This document shows positions 8,724 through 18,666 of a DNA stretch of 64,000 bases, piece by piece. Made by a program: the position numbers and the translations under genes. Source of the stretch: Rothia uropygialis (lineage in GTDB: Bacteria > Actinomycetota > Actinomycetes > Actinomycetales > Micrococcaceae). Positions within the stretch are counted from its first letter, which is position 1; each line of letters begins with the position of its first letter. The stretch is taken from positions 620,001 through 684,000 of the forward strand of contig NZ_NOIS01000002.1 of assembly GCF_004137765.1 (NCBI RefSeq), read 5' to 3'. Below the pieces are notes generated by a model. That model was not told the DNA's origin. It worked only from the letters and a program-made list of their open reading frames with translations, and did no database searches.

Positions 8724-10282
8724 GAGAAATGGTCCCCTTCTTCGCTCTCGTCATTCTGGATGCGCTCCACGAGTTCGGTCACCGACTCTATGAATGCGTC
8801 TCCCCGTTCGGCGTACGACGTGAATTGGTCCATCGAGGCAGCCGCCGGCGCCATGAGCACCGTATCGTCGGGCTTCGCGAGCCCGTGCGACATTCGGACG
8901 GCCTGGGCCATGATCGACCGACCGTCGTCCTGGGAGACACCTTTCCCTTCGACTGCGCGAAGCACGGTGACGTTCGGGGCGTGACGGTTCAGAGCCTCCG
9001 TCAAGGATTGCGTATCCGTTCCGATGAGCACCACGGCTTTGAGGCGATCGGCATGTTTGGCCACCAGGTCGTCGTAGGCCACACCTTTGGACAAACCGCC
9101 CGCAATCCAGATCACCGGCGAGAAAGAACTCAGCGAAGCATCGGCGGCGTGCGGGTTGGTTGCCTTGGAGTCGTTGACCCACAGCACCCCGTGCGTGTTG
9201 GCAACGGGCTGGATACGGTGGGCTCCAGGTTCATAGGACCTGAGGCCGTCCCGTACGGCAACCGGCTCCACACCGGCGGCCCGTGCGAGTGCCGCCGCCG
9301 CCAAAGCGTTCTCCACGGTGTGTTTGGTCGGCAGCTCGCCAGTCTCCTGCACTCCGGCCAATTCCGCGGCAGAACTCCGGCGTTCTTCGATGAAAGCCCG
9401 GTCCACGAGCAAACCGTCCACGACACCCAGCTGGGAAAGGTACGGCGTGTCCGTCGTAAACGAAATCGCCCGGCACCCCTCCTGGACGTCTGCTTCTTCG
9501 ACCATTTTTTCGGTCAAAGGCACCGAAGCGTTGTAGACGCAGGCTACCCGCGTGTTTTCGAATACTCGGGCTTTGTCCGCCTGGTAGTTCTCGTAGCTGC
9601 CGTGCCAATCGATGTGGTCTTCGGCGATGTTGAGAACGGTCGATGCCAAGGGGGCGACCGAATACGACCAATGGAGCTGGTAGCTGGACAGCTCGACCGC
9701 GAGGACGTCGTACTCGACCGGATCGCGCAGAGCATCCAGGATGGGAGTTCCGACGTTGCCCACGGCGATGGCTCTCAGACCCGCAGCCTGAAGGATCGAC
9801 GCGGTCATGCCGACCGTCGTCGTTTTCCCGTTGGTTCCGGTAATGCATACCCACTCGGCGGTTTTGCGCCCTTCGCGCTTGCGCAAACGCCATGCGAGTT
9901 CGACTTCACCCCAGATCTGCACGCCTTCCCGCGCGGCTTGGGCGAGAATTCCCAGGTCAGGGCGCAGGCCGGGTGAGGTGACGACCAGATCGGGACGTTC
10001 TCCGTCGACGTCGGGCAGGGTCTGCATGGAGCCTTCGCCCAAAACGACTCGCGCAGCGCCCACGATCCCCAAGGTCTGCTGCTTGTAGCGGTTTTCCTCG
10101 TCGTCCTTGCCGTCCACGACGACGACACGCGCACCAAGCTCGATCAGGGTATCTGCTGCGGCGAACCCCGAAACGCCGATCCCGGCAACGACGACCCGCA
10201 GACCGGTCCAATCAGAGTCCCAGCTGGTCAGTGATTCGAGCCGGGGATTGTCAACGAGGGGGTTCTCTTGGGTCGAGCGCAT
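8720..10282 (-). CDS. murD: UDP-N-acetylmuramoylalanine-D-glutamate ligase MurD
   Basis: MurD adds D-glutamate to UDP-MurNAc-L-Ala. VVVAGIGVSGFAAADTL is the UDP-binding loop, CITGTNGKTTT the P-loop, and NIAEDHIDWHGSYENY the central-domain motif; the C-terminal domain carries WVNDSKATNPHA. The reading frame is open far upstream, but the start at 10282 (MRSTQENPL) is chosen because it shares its A with the mraY stop (TAATG) and gives 520 residues, close to family length. It overlaps ftsW by four bases. Confidence 0.95.
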   Translation of the reverse strand: MRSTQENPLVDNPRLESLTSWDSDWTGLRVVVAGIGVSGFAAADTLIELGARVVVVDGKDDEENRYKQQTLGIVGAARVVLGEGSMQTLPDVDGERPDLVVTSPGLRPDLGILAQAAREGVQIWGEVELAWRLRKREGRKTAEWVCITGTNGKTTTVGMTASILQAAGLRAIAVGNVGTPILDALRDPVEYDVLAVELSSYQLHWSYSVAPLASTVLNIAEDHIDWHGSYENYQADKARVFENTRVACVYNASVPLTEKMVEEADVQEGCRAISFTTDTPYLSQLGVVDGLLVDRAFIEERRSSAAELAGVQETGELPTKHTVENALAAAALARAAGVEPVAVRDGLRSYEPGAHRIQPVANTHGVLWVNDSKATNPHAADASLSSFSPVIWIAGGLSKGVAYDDLVAKHADRLKAVVLIGTDTQSLTEALNRHAPNVTVLRAVEGKGVSQDDGRSIMAQAVRMSHGLAKPDDTVLMAPAAASMDQFTSYAERGDAFIESVTELVERIQNDESEEGDHFS

Positions 10283-11403
10283 TATACGGTTACACCTCCG
10301 TGGCCGATGAGCCAGTCGCCGTAAAAGATTCCGAGGGCAAGGGCCACGAAGAGGCCGGCGATGATCCAGAAACGGACCACCACGGTCACCTCTTTCCAAC
10401 CTTTGAGTTCGAAGTGGTGCTGCAGAGGCGCCATCTTGAACACACGTTTGCCTCCGGAGAGCTTGAAGTATCCGACCTGGATGATGACCGAGGCGGAGAT
10501 CATGACGAACAGTCCGGCCATCAGGACGAGAAGGATTTCGGTGTGGGTGAGGATAGCGAACGCGGCCAGCGCACCACCGAGACCCAAGGATCCGGTGTCC
10601 CCCATGAAAATGGTCGCCGGAGAGGTGTTCCACCACAGGAAACCGATCAGGGCCCCCACGAGAGCGGCGGCAACGATCGAAAGTTGCGCCGGATCGCGCA
10701 CCTCGTAGCAGACTGATCCGAGGGTGTGCGGTTCGCACAAGTGGTTCGTCTGCCACATCGAGATCATGAGGTACCCGGAGAAGACCAGGATCGATGCGCC
10801 CGTCGCGAGTCCGTCCAGGCCGTCCGTCAGGTTAACGGCATTGGTCGTGGCGGTCGAGATCAAATTGGCCCAGACGACGAACAAGATGATGCCCAGCACC
10901 GGTATACCGAAGGACAGATCCAGCCAAGGGATGTCCCGAGTCCAGGAAATGTGGGTGGATGCGGGTGTCCAGCTGTTCTCATCCGGAATCGTCAGTGCGA
11001 GAACGCCGAAGACGATGCCAACCGTGCCCTGGAGAATGATCTTCCCTTTGGCCGTGAGGCCAAGGGACTGTTTCCGGGCAATCTTCTTGAAATCGTCGAT
11101 GAAACCCACTCCGGCCATGCCAACCATGAGGAAAAGCAGGAGGAGCGCGGAAACCGACGGTACAGGGTTGCCGCCGAAGACGAGACCGTTGAAGACAAGT
11201 GACAAGAAGAACGAGACCAAGGTCGCGGCGATGATCACAACGCCACCCATGGTCGGTGTCCCGCGCTTCGTCTGGTGACTCGTGGGGCCATCCTCGCGTA
11301 TGAATTGGCCGTACTGTTGTCTGACCAAGAATTTGGTGAACAGCGGCGTCCCGACGAGCGAGAGGATGAGGCCAAAGGCCGCCGCCAACAAGATGGAAAT
11401 CAT
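10282..11403 (-). CDS. mraY: Phospho-N-acetylmuramoyl-pentapeptide transferase MraY
   Basis: MraY is an integral membrane enzyme that moves phospho-MurNAc-pentapeptide from UDP onto undecaprenyl phosphate, making lipid I. About ten membrane segments are present. Conserved sites are GTPTMGG near the N-terminus, FIDDFKKIARKQSLGL (the Asp-Asp active-site pair), NAVNLTDGLDGLATG and FMGDTGSLGLGG, with MAPLQHHFEL near the end. It has 373 residues. It follows murF after 18 bases and shares one base with murD. Confidence 0.97.
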   Translation of the reverse strand: MISILLAAAFGLILSLVGTPLFTKFLVRQQYGQFIREDGPTSHQTKRGTPTMGGVVIIAATLVSFFLSLVFNGLVFGGNPVPSVSALLLLFLMVGMAGVGFIDDFKKIARKQSLGLTAKGKIILQGTVGIVFGVLALTIPDENSWTPASTHISWTRDIPWLDLSFGIPVLGIILFVVWANLISTATTNAVNLTDGLDGLATGASILVFSGYLMISMWQTNHLCEPHTLGSVCYEVRDPAQLSIVAAALVGALIGFLWWNTSPATIFMGDTGSLGLGGALAAFAILTHTEILLVLMAGLFVMISASVIIQVGYFKLSGGKRVFKMAPLQHHFELKGWKEVTVVVRFWIIAGLFVALALGIFYGDWLIGHGGVTV

Positions 11404-11421
11404 GCGGTACTTTGCGCCTTT

Positions 11422-12906
11422 CTACCTAGATTCGTTTCCGGGCCGGTGGACGCCGGTATGGTCCTGAGCAACTCTATCCCCCAAGAACCGCAAGCCAGCG
11501 CCGTTGGAGGATTTGAAGAGGACGATGTCGCCCTCACGCAGTTCTCGCTGAAGGATTTCGAAGGCCTGGTCGGCAGTCTCGACCCATACCGCTTCCTCAC
11601 CCCACGAACCTTCCAGATGAGCGGCGTTGAAGATCGGTGCGGCTTCCTTCCCGACCGCGATCAATTTTGGGATGTTCAGGCGGACAACATCGCGCCCGAG
11701 CTTATCGTGCTCTTCCGTCGAAGACTCACCCAGCTCGAGCATCGGGCCCAGAACAGCCCACGTTCTCCGTGGGGGTCGGGCATCGCGGCCCATCTGGGCG
11801 AGCGTTCTCAACGCCGCAGCCATTGATTCGGGGTTCGCGTTGTAAGCATCGTTGATGATGGTTACTCCGTCCGCACGATCTGTCCGTTCCATGCGGTACC
11901 GGCTTCCGGCGCCGAGCGTATTCAGCCCTTTTGCAATGTCGCTGGTCGGAACCTTCGCGAGGAACGCAAGCGTCGCCGCGGCCAACGCGTTGTACACATG
12001 GTGCTCGCCGATGAGCTTCGACGTGACCTCGTACTCGGTACCATCGGGAAAGCACAGGCGGAACTGAGGACATCCGGTCTCATCGGTACGCAGCTGTCGG
12101 GCCTCGACGATCGGTGCGTCGGCTTCGCGAACGTGCCGGTCCTCGACGCCGAAGTACGTCACGGGCGCCGAAGCTTTGGACGCCATTGGCGCGACTCGCC
12201 CGTCGTCGATATTGAGGGCCACTCCCCCTGTTTCCGCAACTCCATCGGCAAGCTCGGACTTCGTTATGGCGATGTTTTCCACCCCGCCAAATTCCCCCGC
12301 GTGCGCCGTTCCGACCTTCAGGATCGCCCCAAAATCGGGAACGACCATGTCACAGAGGTACCGGATGTTGCCCAGATGATTCGCGCCCATCTCGATCACG
12401 AGATAGCGGGTATCGCGGTGCGCTCGGAATACCGTCAGAGGCACCCCGACTTCTCCGTTGTACGACCCGATGGGGGCCACTGTGGGTCCGTGCTGGCTGA
12501 AAATACCCCGAAGCAGATCCTTGGTCGTGGTTTTTCCCGCCGATCCGGTGATCCCGACGACGGTCACGTCGCCCTCCGCCCGCAATCGGGCAACCACCTC
12601 GTGCGCCAACCGTCCCATGGCGTCGACCACGTTCGGGACGATCACGGACGGATACGCTTGGCCGTTTTCGGCAATGACCTGGCGCTCGGCAAGAGCCAGC
12701 GGAGAACCGGCTTCGCGAGCGGTCCCGATGTATCGATGGCCATCTGTCACCTCACCCGGTTTCGCAATGAACAACGACCCGTGGGTCACTTCTCGTGAAT
12801 CTGTCGTCGCGGAGGTGCAGAGAACCGCGTCGGTGGACGCCTCATCGAGACCAGCAATCGTCCCTCCGACGGCGTCGGCGATTTCTCGGGCTGATAATTC
12901 GATCAT
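11422..12906 (-). CDS. murF: UDP-MurNAc-tripeptide-D-alanyl-D-alanine ligase MurF
   Basis: MurF attaches the D-Ala-D-Ala dipeptide to complete the UDP-MurNAc-pentapeptide. The N-terminal domain starts MIELSAREIADAVGG, GITGSAGKTTTKDLL is the P-loop, EMGANHLGNIRYL is the Mg-binding region, and INDAYNANPESM is the MurF-specific signature. The start at 12906 is chosen over a longer frame because it has a perfect AGGAGG six bases upstream and its ATGA overlaps the murE stop. It has 494 residues. Confidence 0.96.
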   Translation of the reverse strand: MIELSAREIADAVGGTIAGLDEASTDAVLCTSATTDSREVTHGSLFIAKPGEVTDGHRYIGTAREAGSPLALAERQVIAENGQAYPSVIVPNVVDAMGRLAHEVVARLRAEGDVTVVGITGSAGKTTTKDLLRGIFSQHGPTVAPIGSYNGEVGVPLTVFRAHRDTRYLVIEMGANHLGNIRYLCDMVVPDFGAILKVGTAHAGEFGGVENIAITKSELADGVAETGGVALNIDDGRVAPMASKASAPVTYFGVEDRHVREADAPIVEARQLRTDETGCPQFRLCFPDGTEYEVTSKLIGEHHVYNALAAATLAFLAKVPTSDIAKGLNTLGAGSRYRMERTDRADGVTIINDAYNANPESMAAALRTLAQMGRDARPPRRTWAVLGPMLELGESSTEEHDKLGRDVVRLNIPKLIAVGKEAAPIFNAAHLEGSWGEEAVWVETADQAFEILQRELREGDIVLFKSSNGAGLRFLGDRVAQDHTGVHRPGNESR

Positions 12907-14603
12907 CGTTTTCCTCCTGCGGCGTCCTGACGGGCTTCCCAAGAGCGAAGCGCACTCCGCAATTCCTCACGGTCATCGAGAGCATTGTCAACGCCTGCGA
13001 TATCTTGGCTGACCTCATGGCCTCGACCGGCCACCAGAATTGCGTCTGCCGGGCCGGCCAGCTCGACGGCTCGGGCAATCGCATCGGCCCGCGGCGCGAT
13101 GTTTTCGACCGACTGGGCGCGGGCGCCCTCGTTGCTGGCTTGTCGGGCTCCTGTGGCCACCGCTTCACGTATAGGCCCTGGGGCTTCGTTATGAGGGTCG
13201 TCGTCCGTCACGATCACGATGTCCGCGTGTCGTGCAGCGACCGCGCCCATAATCGGTCGTTTCGTCTGGTCTCGCTGGCCGGTTGCACCGAAGACGACGA
13301 TGACTTTGCCCGGGCCCTCTTCTCCTGGGTCAACGGCGGCGAGGGCACGTTCCAGAGCGTCAGCATTGTGCGCGAAGTCCACGATGGCAACGGGTTTCTG
13401 CGCGATTACCTGCATCCGGCCGGGCACGAGAGGGGTCAGGGTCGCACCGTGTGACAACACTTCGGAAAGGGCTTTCTGATCGACGCCCGATTCGGCGACC
13501 ATCGCCACGGCCAACGCGGCATTCGACACGTTGAAGTCCGCGGGCAGGCCCGTTCTGGCGCTGAACTCTCGACCGTCACGGTGCCTGAGCTCGAAGCGAT
13601 GACCGATTCCGTCCGGCTCAACGGATGTGAGTCTCCAATCGGCATCGGGCACAGGCTGGGATCCCCGGTCGCCGGTGCCATATCCGGTCCAGAGGGTCAC
13701 AACCGACTCGTCGCCCTGCTCGCGCCGGGCGCTACTGGCCATCCATTGGCCCCAGTCATCGTCTATCGTCACGATGCTGCGTCGCGAATGGTCGGGGCTG
13801 AAAAGCTGCGCCTTGGAAGCGGCATAAGATTCCATGGTCCCGTGGAGGTCGAGGTGATCCTGCGTGAGATTGGTGAACCCAGCGACGTCGTACACCAATC
13901 CGTCCACGCGCTTGTAGTCCAAAGCATGAGAGGACACTTCCATCGAAGCTGCGGTGATCCCGTGTTCCCTCATCACGGAAACCAGAGAGTGAACGTGAGT
14001 GGATTCCGGCGTCGTGAGTTGGCTCGGGATGGCCTGTCCCCCGGCGAGTATTTCAATCGTTCCGATGAGCCCCGTGGTATGGCCGAGAGCCGCCATGATC
14101 GAGTTGATCATATAGGTGGTCGTAGTCTTGCCGTTGGTTCCAGTGACCGCGAAAAGTCGCTGCACTTGCGGCGATGCCGGTTGGCTGGCATAAATATGCG
14201 CCGCCAGCGGACCTACGACGTCACGGACCTGTTCGACGATCACGGCAGGCAGGGTCACGGCCAGTGCCCGTATCTTGGACAAGCCGTCCTCGTCCGTCAG
14301 GATTGCGACGGCTCCTCGCGCGACGGCAGCTTCGGCAAAATCTGCGCCGTGTGCGTTGGCACCGGGCAGCGCAACGTAGAGGTCGCCAGACTGGACTTCC
14401 CTAGAATCCATGCTGATTCCGGCCGCTGATACCGCGGGGGTGCCTTCGATCCGGGCCCGCTGGCCCTGGTGCTCGATGGCACCAACAAGTTCTTCGAGGG
14501 TCCGCGGAGCTACATTGCGAGGACGCAGAGTCTGCGCGGTACCGTTCAGGCTGTTTTCGCCCGAACCGGGTTCATGGCCCACGGACTGATCCTCAGGGGG
14601 CAT
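12903..14603 (-). CDS. murE: UDP-MurNAc-L-Ala-D-Glu ligase MurE, probable L-lysine type
   Basis: MurE adds the third, diamino residue of the peptide stem. GTNGKTTTTYMINSIM is the P-loop, EVSSHALDYKRVDGL and NLTQDHLDLHGTM are the conserved central motifs, and residue three is selected by a loop that in diaminopimelate-adding enzymes reads DNPR. Here the loop reads TDDDPHNE, with His where the diaminopimelate carboxylate-binding Arg would be, which fits the lysine-type wall of many Micrococcaceae. The start at 14603 (MPPEDQSVG, about 566 residues) is preferred to a frame 24 codons longer, with GAAGGA upstream. It overlaps murF. Confidence 0.94.
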   Translation of the reverse strand: MPPEDQSVGHEPGSGENSLNGTAQTLRPRNVAPRTLEELVGAIEHQGQRARIEGTPAVSAAGISMDSREVQSGDLYVALPGANAHGADFAEAAVARGAVAILTDEDGLSKIRALAVTLPAVIVEQVRDVVGPLAAHIYASQPASPQVQRLFAVTGTNGKTTTTYMINSIMAALGHTTGLIGTIEILAGGQAIPSQLTTPESTHVHSLVSVMREHGITAASMEVSSHALDYKRVDGLVYDVAGFTNLTQDHLDLHGTMESYAASKAQLFSPDHSRRSIVTIDDDWGQWMASSARREQGDESVVTLWTGYGTGDRGSQPVPDADWRLTSVEPDGIGHRFELRHRDGREFSARTGLPADFNVSNAALAVAMVAESGVDQKALSEVLSHGATLTPLVPGRMQVIAQKPVAIVDFAHNADALERALAAVDPGEEGPGKVIVVFGATGQRDQTKRPIMGAVAARHADIVIVTDDDPHNEAPGPIREAVATGARQASNEGARAQSVENIAPRADAIARAVELAGPADAILVAGRGHEVSQDIAGVDNALDDREELRSALRSWEARQDAAGGKR

Positions 14604-14724
14604 GTGAGCGATCCTTCTCTCATGGTTGGAAGTGTGTGATGTGGTTCTTCGGTGTCGTGATCTTTGTCGGGGCACTGAACTATCTGATGAGGCCCATCCC
14701 CGCGCAATAGCTTAGTATCGCTCC

Positions 14725-16575
14725 CTATCCTTGTTCCCCATCCGTGAACTTCGGAAGCGCAACAGGCTTAGACGTCGAGTGGGGAACTTTGTAGTACTGC
14801 AGGACTTTCTCCATGATCTTCGAGAAGACGGTCGTGCACCCGATCGCGGTCACCTCGCCTTGGGGACGCTGCAGCACGATGCCTACCAAATACTGAGGGT
14901 CCTCTATGGGCGCGACGCCGATGAAGGAAGTCGTGTAACCGTCATACCCACCGCCCTTGTCCGCGGGGGCCTCTGCCGTGCCGGTTTTTCCGCCGACACG
15001 CCATCCTTTGACCGCGGCTTCCTTGGCGCCGCCCGCGGTTATGACGGTTTCCATAATGTCCTTGACCTGTTGGGCGGTCTTCGCGGAGATGATCCGTTTG
15101 CCCTCGGATACTGGACGTTTGTCCTCATTGCCCTGGTGATCCACCACCGCGTCCACGATGCGTGGCTTGAGCTGGACCCCGTCGTTGGCCACGGCTTGAT
15201 AGGCCATCATCGTCTGGAGAGGCGTTTGGGAGACTCCCTGGCCGAACAGGACGGTGTACTGCTGTCGGACATCCCAGTCCTTCGCTTTGGTCAGAATGCC
15301 GCGGTTCTCACCCGGAAGCTCAATTCCCGTGAGGCTTCCCACGCCGAATTTCTTGAGCCAATCATGGCGTTGGTCCTTGCTCAATTGCTTGCCGGCCAGG
15401 ACGGTGCCGGTGTTCATGGAGTCAGCGATGATTCCCGCCAAAGTGCGTTTCTCTGGTCCATGGTCGAAGGCGTCCGTGATCGTTTGGCCCTCAATGTGCA
15501 GTTCTGCGGGAACGTCGAAGCCGGACTTCGGCGTCGAAAGTCCTTCTTCGATCACGGCGGAAGTCGTCAGGATCTTCTCGGTCGAGCCCGGTTCCGTGGC
15601 CGCGCTCACTGCCCTGGCGGCAAAATCCCCGGTATCGGCCTTTTCGTAATTGTTGGGATCGATCATCGAGGAATCGGCCAAGGCCAGGAGGGAACCGTCT
15701 TTGATGCGCATGACCACGGCGGTACCCCACTCGGCCCCTAGCTCATCCGCACGGGCTTTGACCTGCTGTTGTGCAAAATATTGAATATCACGATTGATGG
15801 TCAGGCGGATGGTCTTGCCGTCCTCAGCGGGCTGGTTGATGTCCTCACCGACCGGAATTCGGATTCCGTCGGCGCTGATCTCATAGACCCTTTCGCCGTC
15901 TTTCCCGGTCAGGTCGGAGTTGAACTGCAACTCGATACCGCCGGCGGCACCTTCGGAATTGAGGAATCCCACAACCGAGCCACCGATGGATCCATCCGGG
16001 TAACTGCGTTTGGACACCGGTTCGGAATAGATGAATTCGGCACCGATGTCCATGATCGCGTTGTAGACGTCCGGGGTAACTTCCTCGGCGATAACGGCGT
16101 ACTTGCTGTCGCCATCCAGACTGTCCTTGACCTCGTTGTCCGGCTTCTTGAGGATATCGGCGAGCTTGTACACGACGTCTTGGACGCTGAGCTCTTCGGC
16201 CTTCTTGTCCTTGTTGTACCGTTTGACCGGAGCTACTGCCGTCTGGTCCGCCGTGATCTTGTAACGCTGAATCGATCGGGCCAGGACGTTGCCGTCCACA
16301 TCGTGAATTTCGCCCCTCAGGGCAGGAATCTTCTGGGTACGGCGACGGTCGTCCAACGCTTTCTTCGCCCGGCCAGTCGGGTCAATCGCCTGTACGTAGA
16401 AAAGGCGCCCCACCAAAAGCGCCAGCATCGCCAGGAAAGCGGAAATTCCGATAAAACTTCGACGGAGTATTCCCTGCGCCTCAGGCGACTGAGAGTCCCG
16501 TGCCCCATCAATGTAGCGGTCATCGCGGGGACCCTCTGGGCCAGGGTCGCCCGGCCGATCCTCCGTAGAATCCAC
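14725..16575 (-). CDS. ftsI: Septal class B penicillin-binding protein FtsI (PBP3)
   Basis: FtsI is the septum-specific transpeptidase that cross-links glycan made by FtsW. It has a short cytoplasmic tail, one membrane segment (FIGISAFLAMLALLVGRLF), a pedestal domain beginning IPALRGEIHDVDGNVLARS, and the catalytic domain with STEK (nucleophile about S331), SMN (about 386) and KTG (about 530). The GTG start at 16575 has AGGAAG eight bases upstream; a TTG 21 bases earlier keeps the frame but has no good ribosome site. Its leader of about 200 bases after ftsL contains two strong hairpins. Confidence 0.94.
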   Translation of the reverse strand: MDSTEDRPGDPGPEGPRDDRYIDGARDSQSPEAQGILRRSFIGISAFLAMLALLVGRLFYVQAIDPTGRAKKALDDRRRTQKIPALRGEIHDVDGNVLARSIQRYKITADQTAVAPVKRYNKDKKAEELSVQDVVYKLADILKKPDNEVKDSLDGDSKYAVIAEEVTPDVYNAIMDIGAEFIYSEPVSKRSYPDGSIGGSVVGFLNSEGAAGGIELQFNSDLTGKDGERVYEISADGIRIPVGEDINQPAEDGKTIRLTINRDIQYFAQQQVKARADELGAEWGTAVVMRIKDGSLLALADSSMIDPNNYEKADTGDFAARAVSAATEPGSTEKILTTSAVIEEGLSTPKSGFDVPAELHIEGQTITDAFDHGPEKRTLAGIIADSMNTGTVLAGKQLSKDQRHDWLKKFGVGSLTGIELPGENRGILTKAKDWDVRQQYTVLFGQGVSQTPLQTMMAYQAVANDGVQLKPRIVDAVVDHQGNEDKRPVSEGKRIISAKTAQQVKDIMETVITAGGAKEAAVKGWRVGGKTGTAEAPADKGGGYDGYTTSFIGVAPIEDPQYLVGIVLQRPQGEVTAIGCTTVFSKIMEKVLQYYKVPHSTSKPVALPKFTDGEQG

Positions 16576-16655
16576 TGACTCCTCTTCCTGCCCCAATGCC
16601 TAGTGGCCGGGGGAAACGTCGCGACGGTTAGTTGGCTCGCGCCTCACTCCACGGT

Positions 16656-16686
16656 CCGCGGCGCTCCTCCGAGGGGAACGCCGCGG
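16656..16686 (-). terminator. Hairpin in the ftsL-ftsI gap (proximal to ftsI)
   Basis: Perfect 8-base arms (CCGCGGCG at 16656-16663, CGCCGCGG at 16679-16686) with a 15-base loop. There is no T-tract after it in the direction of transcription. It may attenuate read-through from ftsL into ftsI. Confidence 0.4.
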
Positions 16687-16740
16687 CGGAAGTCCTCAGT
16701 CTAAAGCCTCTGCCTCACCCGTGTTGCTCAAGTCGACCTA

Positions 16741-16766
16741 TGGGGTCTGCCACGGGCAGACGCCCA
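16741..16766 (-). terminator. Hairpin just after ftsL
   Basis: GTCTGCC (16745-16751) pairs perfectly with GGCAGAC (16755-16761) across a 3-base loop, and TGGG/CCCA extends the stem after a single bulged base. It begins about 15 bases past the ftsL stop. The short loop and long stem look like an intrinsic terminator or attenuator, although no run of T follows. Confidence 0.45.
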
Positions 16767-16780
16767 ATCTCTCGAAAGGG

Positions 16781-17491
16781 TTAGTTATTTCCCTGGTTCT
16801 GGCCGTTATGGGACTCGTGCTCGGAGTCCGACGACGAGCTCGAGCTCTGAGAAGGCTTGGATGAGTCCGAATCCTTCTCCTGGGCCTCCTGCTTCTGCTT
16901 CTCCGCCTGCTTCGCTGCATCCGTTTCGCTGTTCAGAGGCGGATCGATCAAGTTGGTCTGACCGTTCTTTTTGGCTTCTTCCTTGTCAGCAGGAGCTTTC
17001 TCGGCCGGAGTCGGGGTTCCGGAGACCGAAGAGTTCTTGAGATCCAGTTGCGCCTGATCCGATGCGGAGACCATTCCAAGCTGGGAAGCCCGAATCGCCA
17101 GGTTCTGGGGAGCCTGGTGATATTCGATCTCCTGGCTGGTCTTCTGGTTCTGCTCGGACAACGAACGCTGCTCATCCCGCAATTGCACCAAATCGTACTG
17201 GTTCGAGGACATCGAGATGTTCAGCAGCAGGACCACACCCAACGTGACGCAGACGCCCAGAACCGTGGCGACCACCAAGGACAAGCGACGGCGGCGACGC
17301 GCCACGGGCTGAACCGCGAGCGGTTTCCGACGGCGAGGTTCTCCGCCTTCGGCGAGCTCGTGCTCTTCCTCATGGACCTCGGTATCGCCGACGACGCGGA
17401 GGTTGCGGCGCTCTTTGACCGCGCTCAGATGGAGGGCGGCGGGTGCATCATTCTCGGTTTCCGAGTCTGTGTACTGCGGTTCTGCACTCAT
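16781..17491 (-). CDS. ftsL: FtsL-like divisome protein with long acidic tail
   Basis: This bitopic protein sits exactly where FtsL lies, between rsmH and ftsI. A cytoplasmic part (1-69) with an Arg-rich stop leads into one membrane segment (about 70-92, [20 protein letters not shown]), then a leucine/glutamine-rich coiled coil (about 95-140) expected to pair with the FtsB/DivIC-type partner. Residues 150-236 are a low-complexity Lys/Glu/Ser tail with a run of serines. At 236 residues it is about twice the E. coli length, as often seen in Micrococcales. The name rests on position and topology, since FtsL sequences diverge greatly. Confidence 0.8.
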   Translation of the reverse strand: MSAEPQYTDSETENDAPAALHLSAVKERRNLRVVGDTEVHEEEHELAEGGEPRRRKPLAVQPVARRRRRLSLVVATVLGVCVTLGVVLLLNISMSSNQYDLVQLRDEQRSLSEQNQKTSQEIEYHQAPQNLAIRASQLGMVSASDQAQLDLKNSSVSGTPTPAEKAPADKEEAKKNGQTNLIDPPLNSETDAAKQAEKQKQEAQEKDSDSSKPSQSSSSSSDSEHESHNGQNQGNN

Positions 17492-18480
17492 GCTGCCGTC
17501 CTAGGTTCACGGATACGTTCTGCGGCGCGCAACTTGGCGGATGCCGCTCGGGGATTGCTTTCCATCTCCTCGTCTGTTGGGCCTTCAGCCCCGCGTGTCA
17601 AGATCTTGACTTCGGGCTGATGCTCTTCCAACTCGACAGGAAAACCTTTTGGAGCCTTGGAGACGGACAGGGCCGTCATTGCTCGCTTCACAATTTTGTC
17701 CTCAAGTGAGTGGTAGCTCATGGCTACGACACGGCCGCCCAGGCATACGGAATTCAAGGCTTGTGGCACGGCCCGTTCGAGAGCTTCAAGTTCATGATTA
17801 ACTTCAATGCGCAGAGCTTGAAAGGTCCGCTTGGCCGGATGCCCTGAATTTCTCTGGGCGGCCATAGGAATCGACTTCTGGAGGATGCTCACCAGCTCGC
17901 CCGTACTGGAAATCCGGTGGTCCTGGCGAACCTCAACCAGAGATTTAGCTATACGTCCTGCAAATCTCTCTTCGCCCCAGTCGCGCAAGATCTTGCGCAA
18001 GTCGCCTTCGTCATATTCGTTAACGATTGCCTCGGCGGTCAGTTCGTCGTTCGAATTCATGCGCATATCGAGGGGAGCATCGTACGAGTAGGCAAAGCCT
18101 CGCTCCCTCTCGTCGAGCTGAAGTGACGATACGCCGAGGTCGAAGAGAAAACCGTTGACGGCGTTGAGCTTGTTGTCCTCGAGAATTTCGGGAATTTGGT
18201 CATAGACGGCCCGGACCGGAATGAACCGATCGCCGAAGCGCTCGAGCCGTTTCCCGGCGAGCGCGTGTGCTTGAGGGTCTCGATCAATACCCAAGACCGT
18301 GAGATCGGGGAATCTGTCGAGCAGGTATTCCGTATGCCCCCCCATGCCCAAGGTCGCATCAATGACGACGGGATGATTACCACGCAGAGCGGGCGCCAAG
18401 AGGCTGATGCAGCGTTCCAACAGAACAGGAACGTGTCTTTCATGCGCAGGCCGCGACCCAGGTGAGGTCTCCGCGTCCAT
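17488..18480 (-). CDS. rsmH: 16S rRNA (cytosine-1402 N4)-methyltransferase RsmH (MraW)
   Basis: RsmH uses S-adenosylmethionine to methylate N4 of C1402 in the 16S rRNA P-site. The SAM-binding motif [48 protein letters not shown] and the C-terminal [12 protein letters not shown] are all present. It has 330 residues from the ATG at 18480, preceded by GGAGG with five bases spacing; a TTG one codon earlier is less likely. It overlaps ftsL by four bases and follows mraZ after 186 bases. Confidence 0.96.
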   Translation of the reverse strand: MDAETSPGSRPAHERHVPVLLERCISLLAPALRGNHPVVIDATLGMGGHTEYLLDRFPDLTVLGIDRDPQAHALAGKRLERFGDRFIPVRAVYDQIPEILEDNKLNAVNGFLFDLGVSSLQLDERERGFAYSYDAPLDMRMNSNDELTAEAIVNEYDEGDLRKILRDWGEERFAGRIAKSLVEVRQDHRISSTGELVSILQKSIPMAAQRNSGHPAKRTFQALRIEVNHELEALERAVPQALNSVCLGGRVVAMSYHSLEDKIVKRAMTALSVSKAPKGFPVELEEHQPEVKILTRGAEGPTDEEMESNPRAASAKLRAAERIREPRTAA

Positions 18481-18666
18481 CAAGGCCTCCGTTCCATGGT
18501 CCGACCAACGCCCGACATTTGACTATTGTTCGCTGGCATTCCACGCCGGTAGCGACCTCTGATACCTGATCCCCATCCAAACAAGCTCGGCCCTCATTCG
18601 GCCTGGCTCAGGGGAAGTTGAGCCAGGACGATTCCGAGCTGCCGGCTGGAGATCACGCACCAGAGA

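Noticed and set aside
10283-10756. N-terminal extension of MurD by about 158 residues
   Set aside because: It overlaps mraY in another frame, is Arg/His-rich without Mur features, and the TAATG junction gives a natural start.
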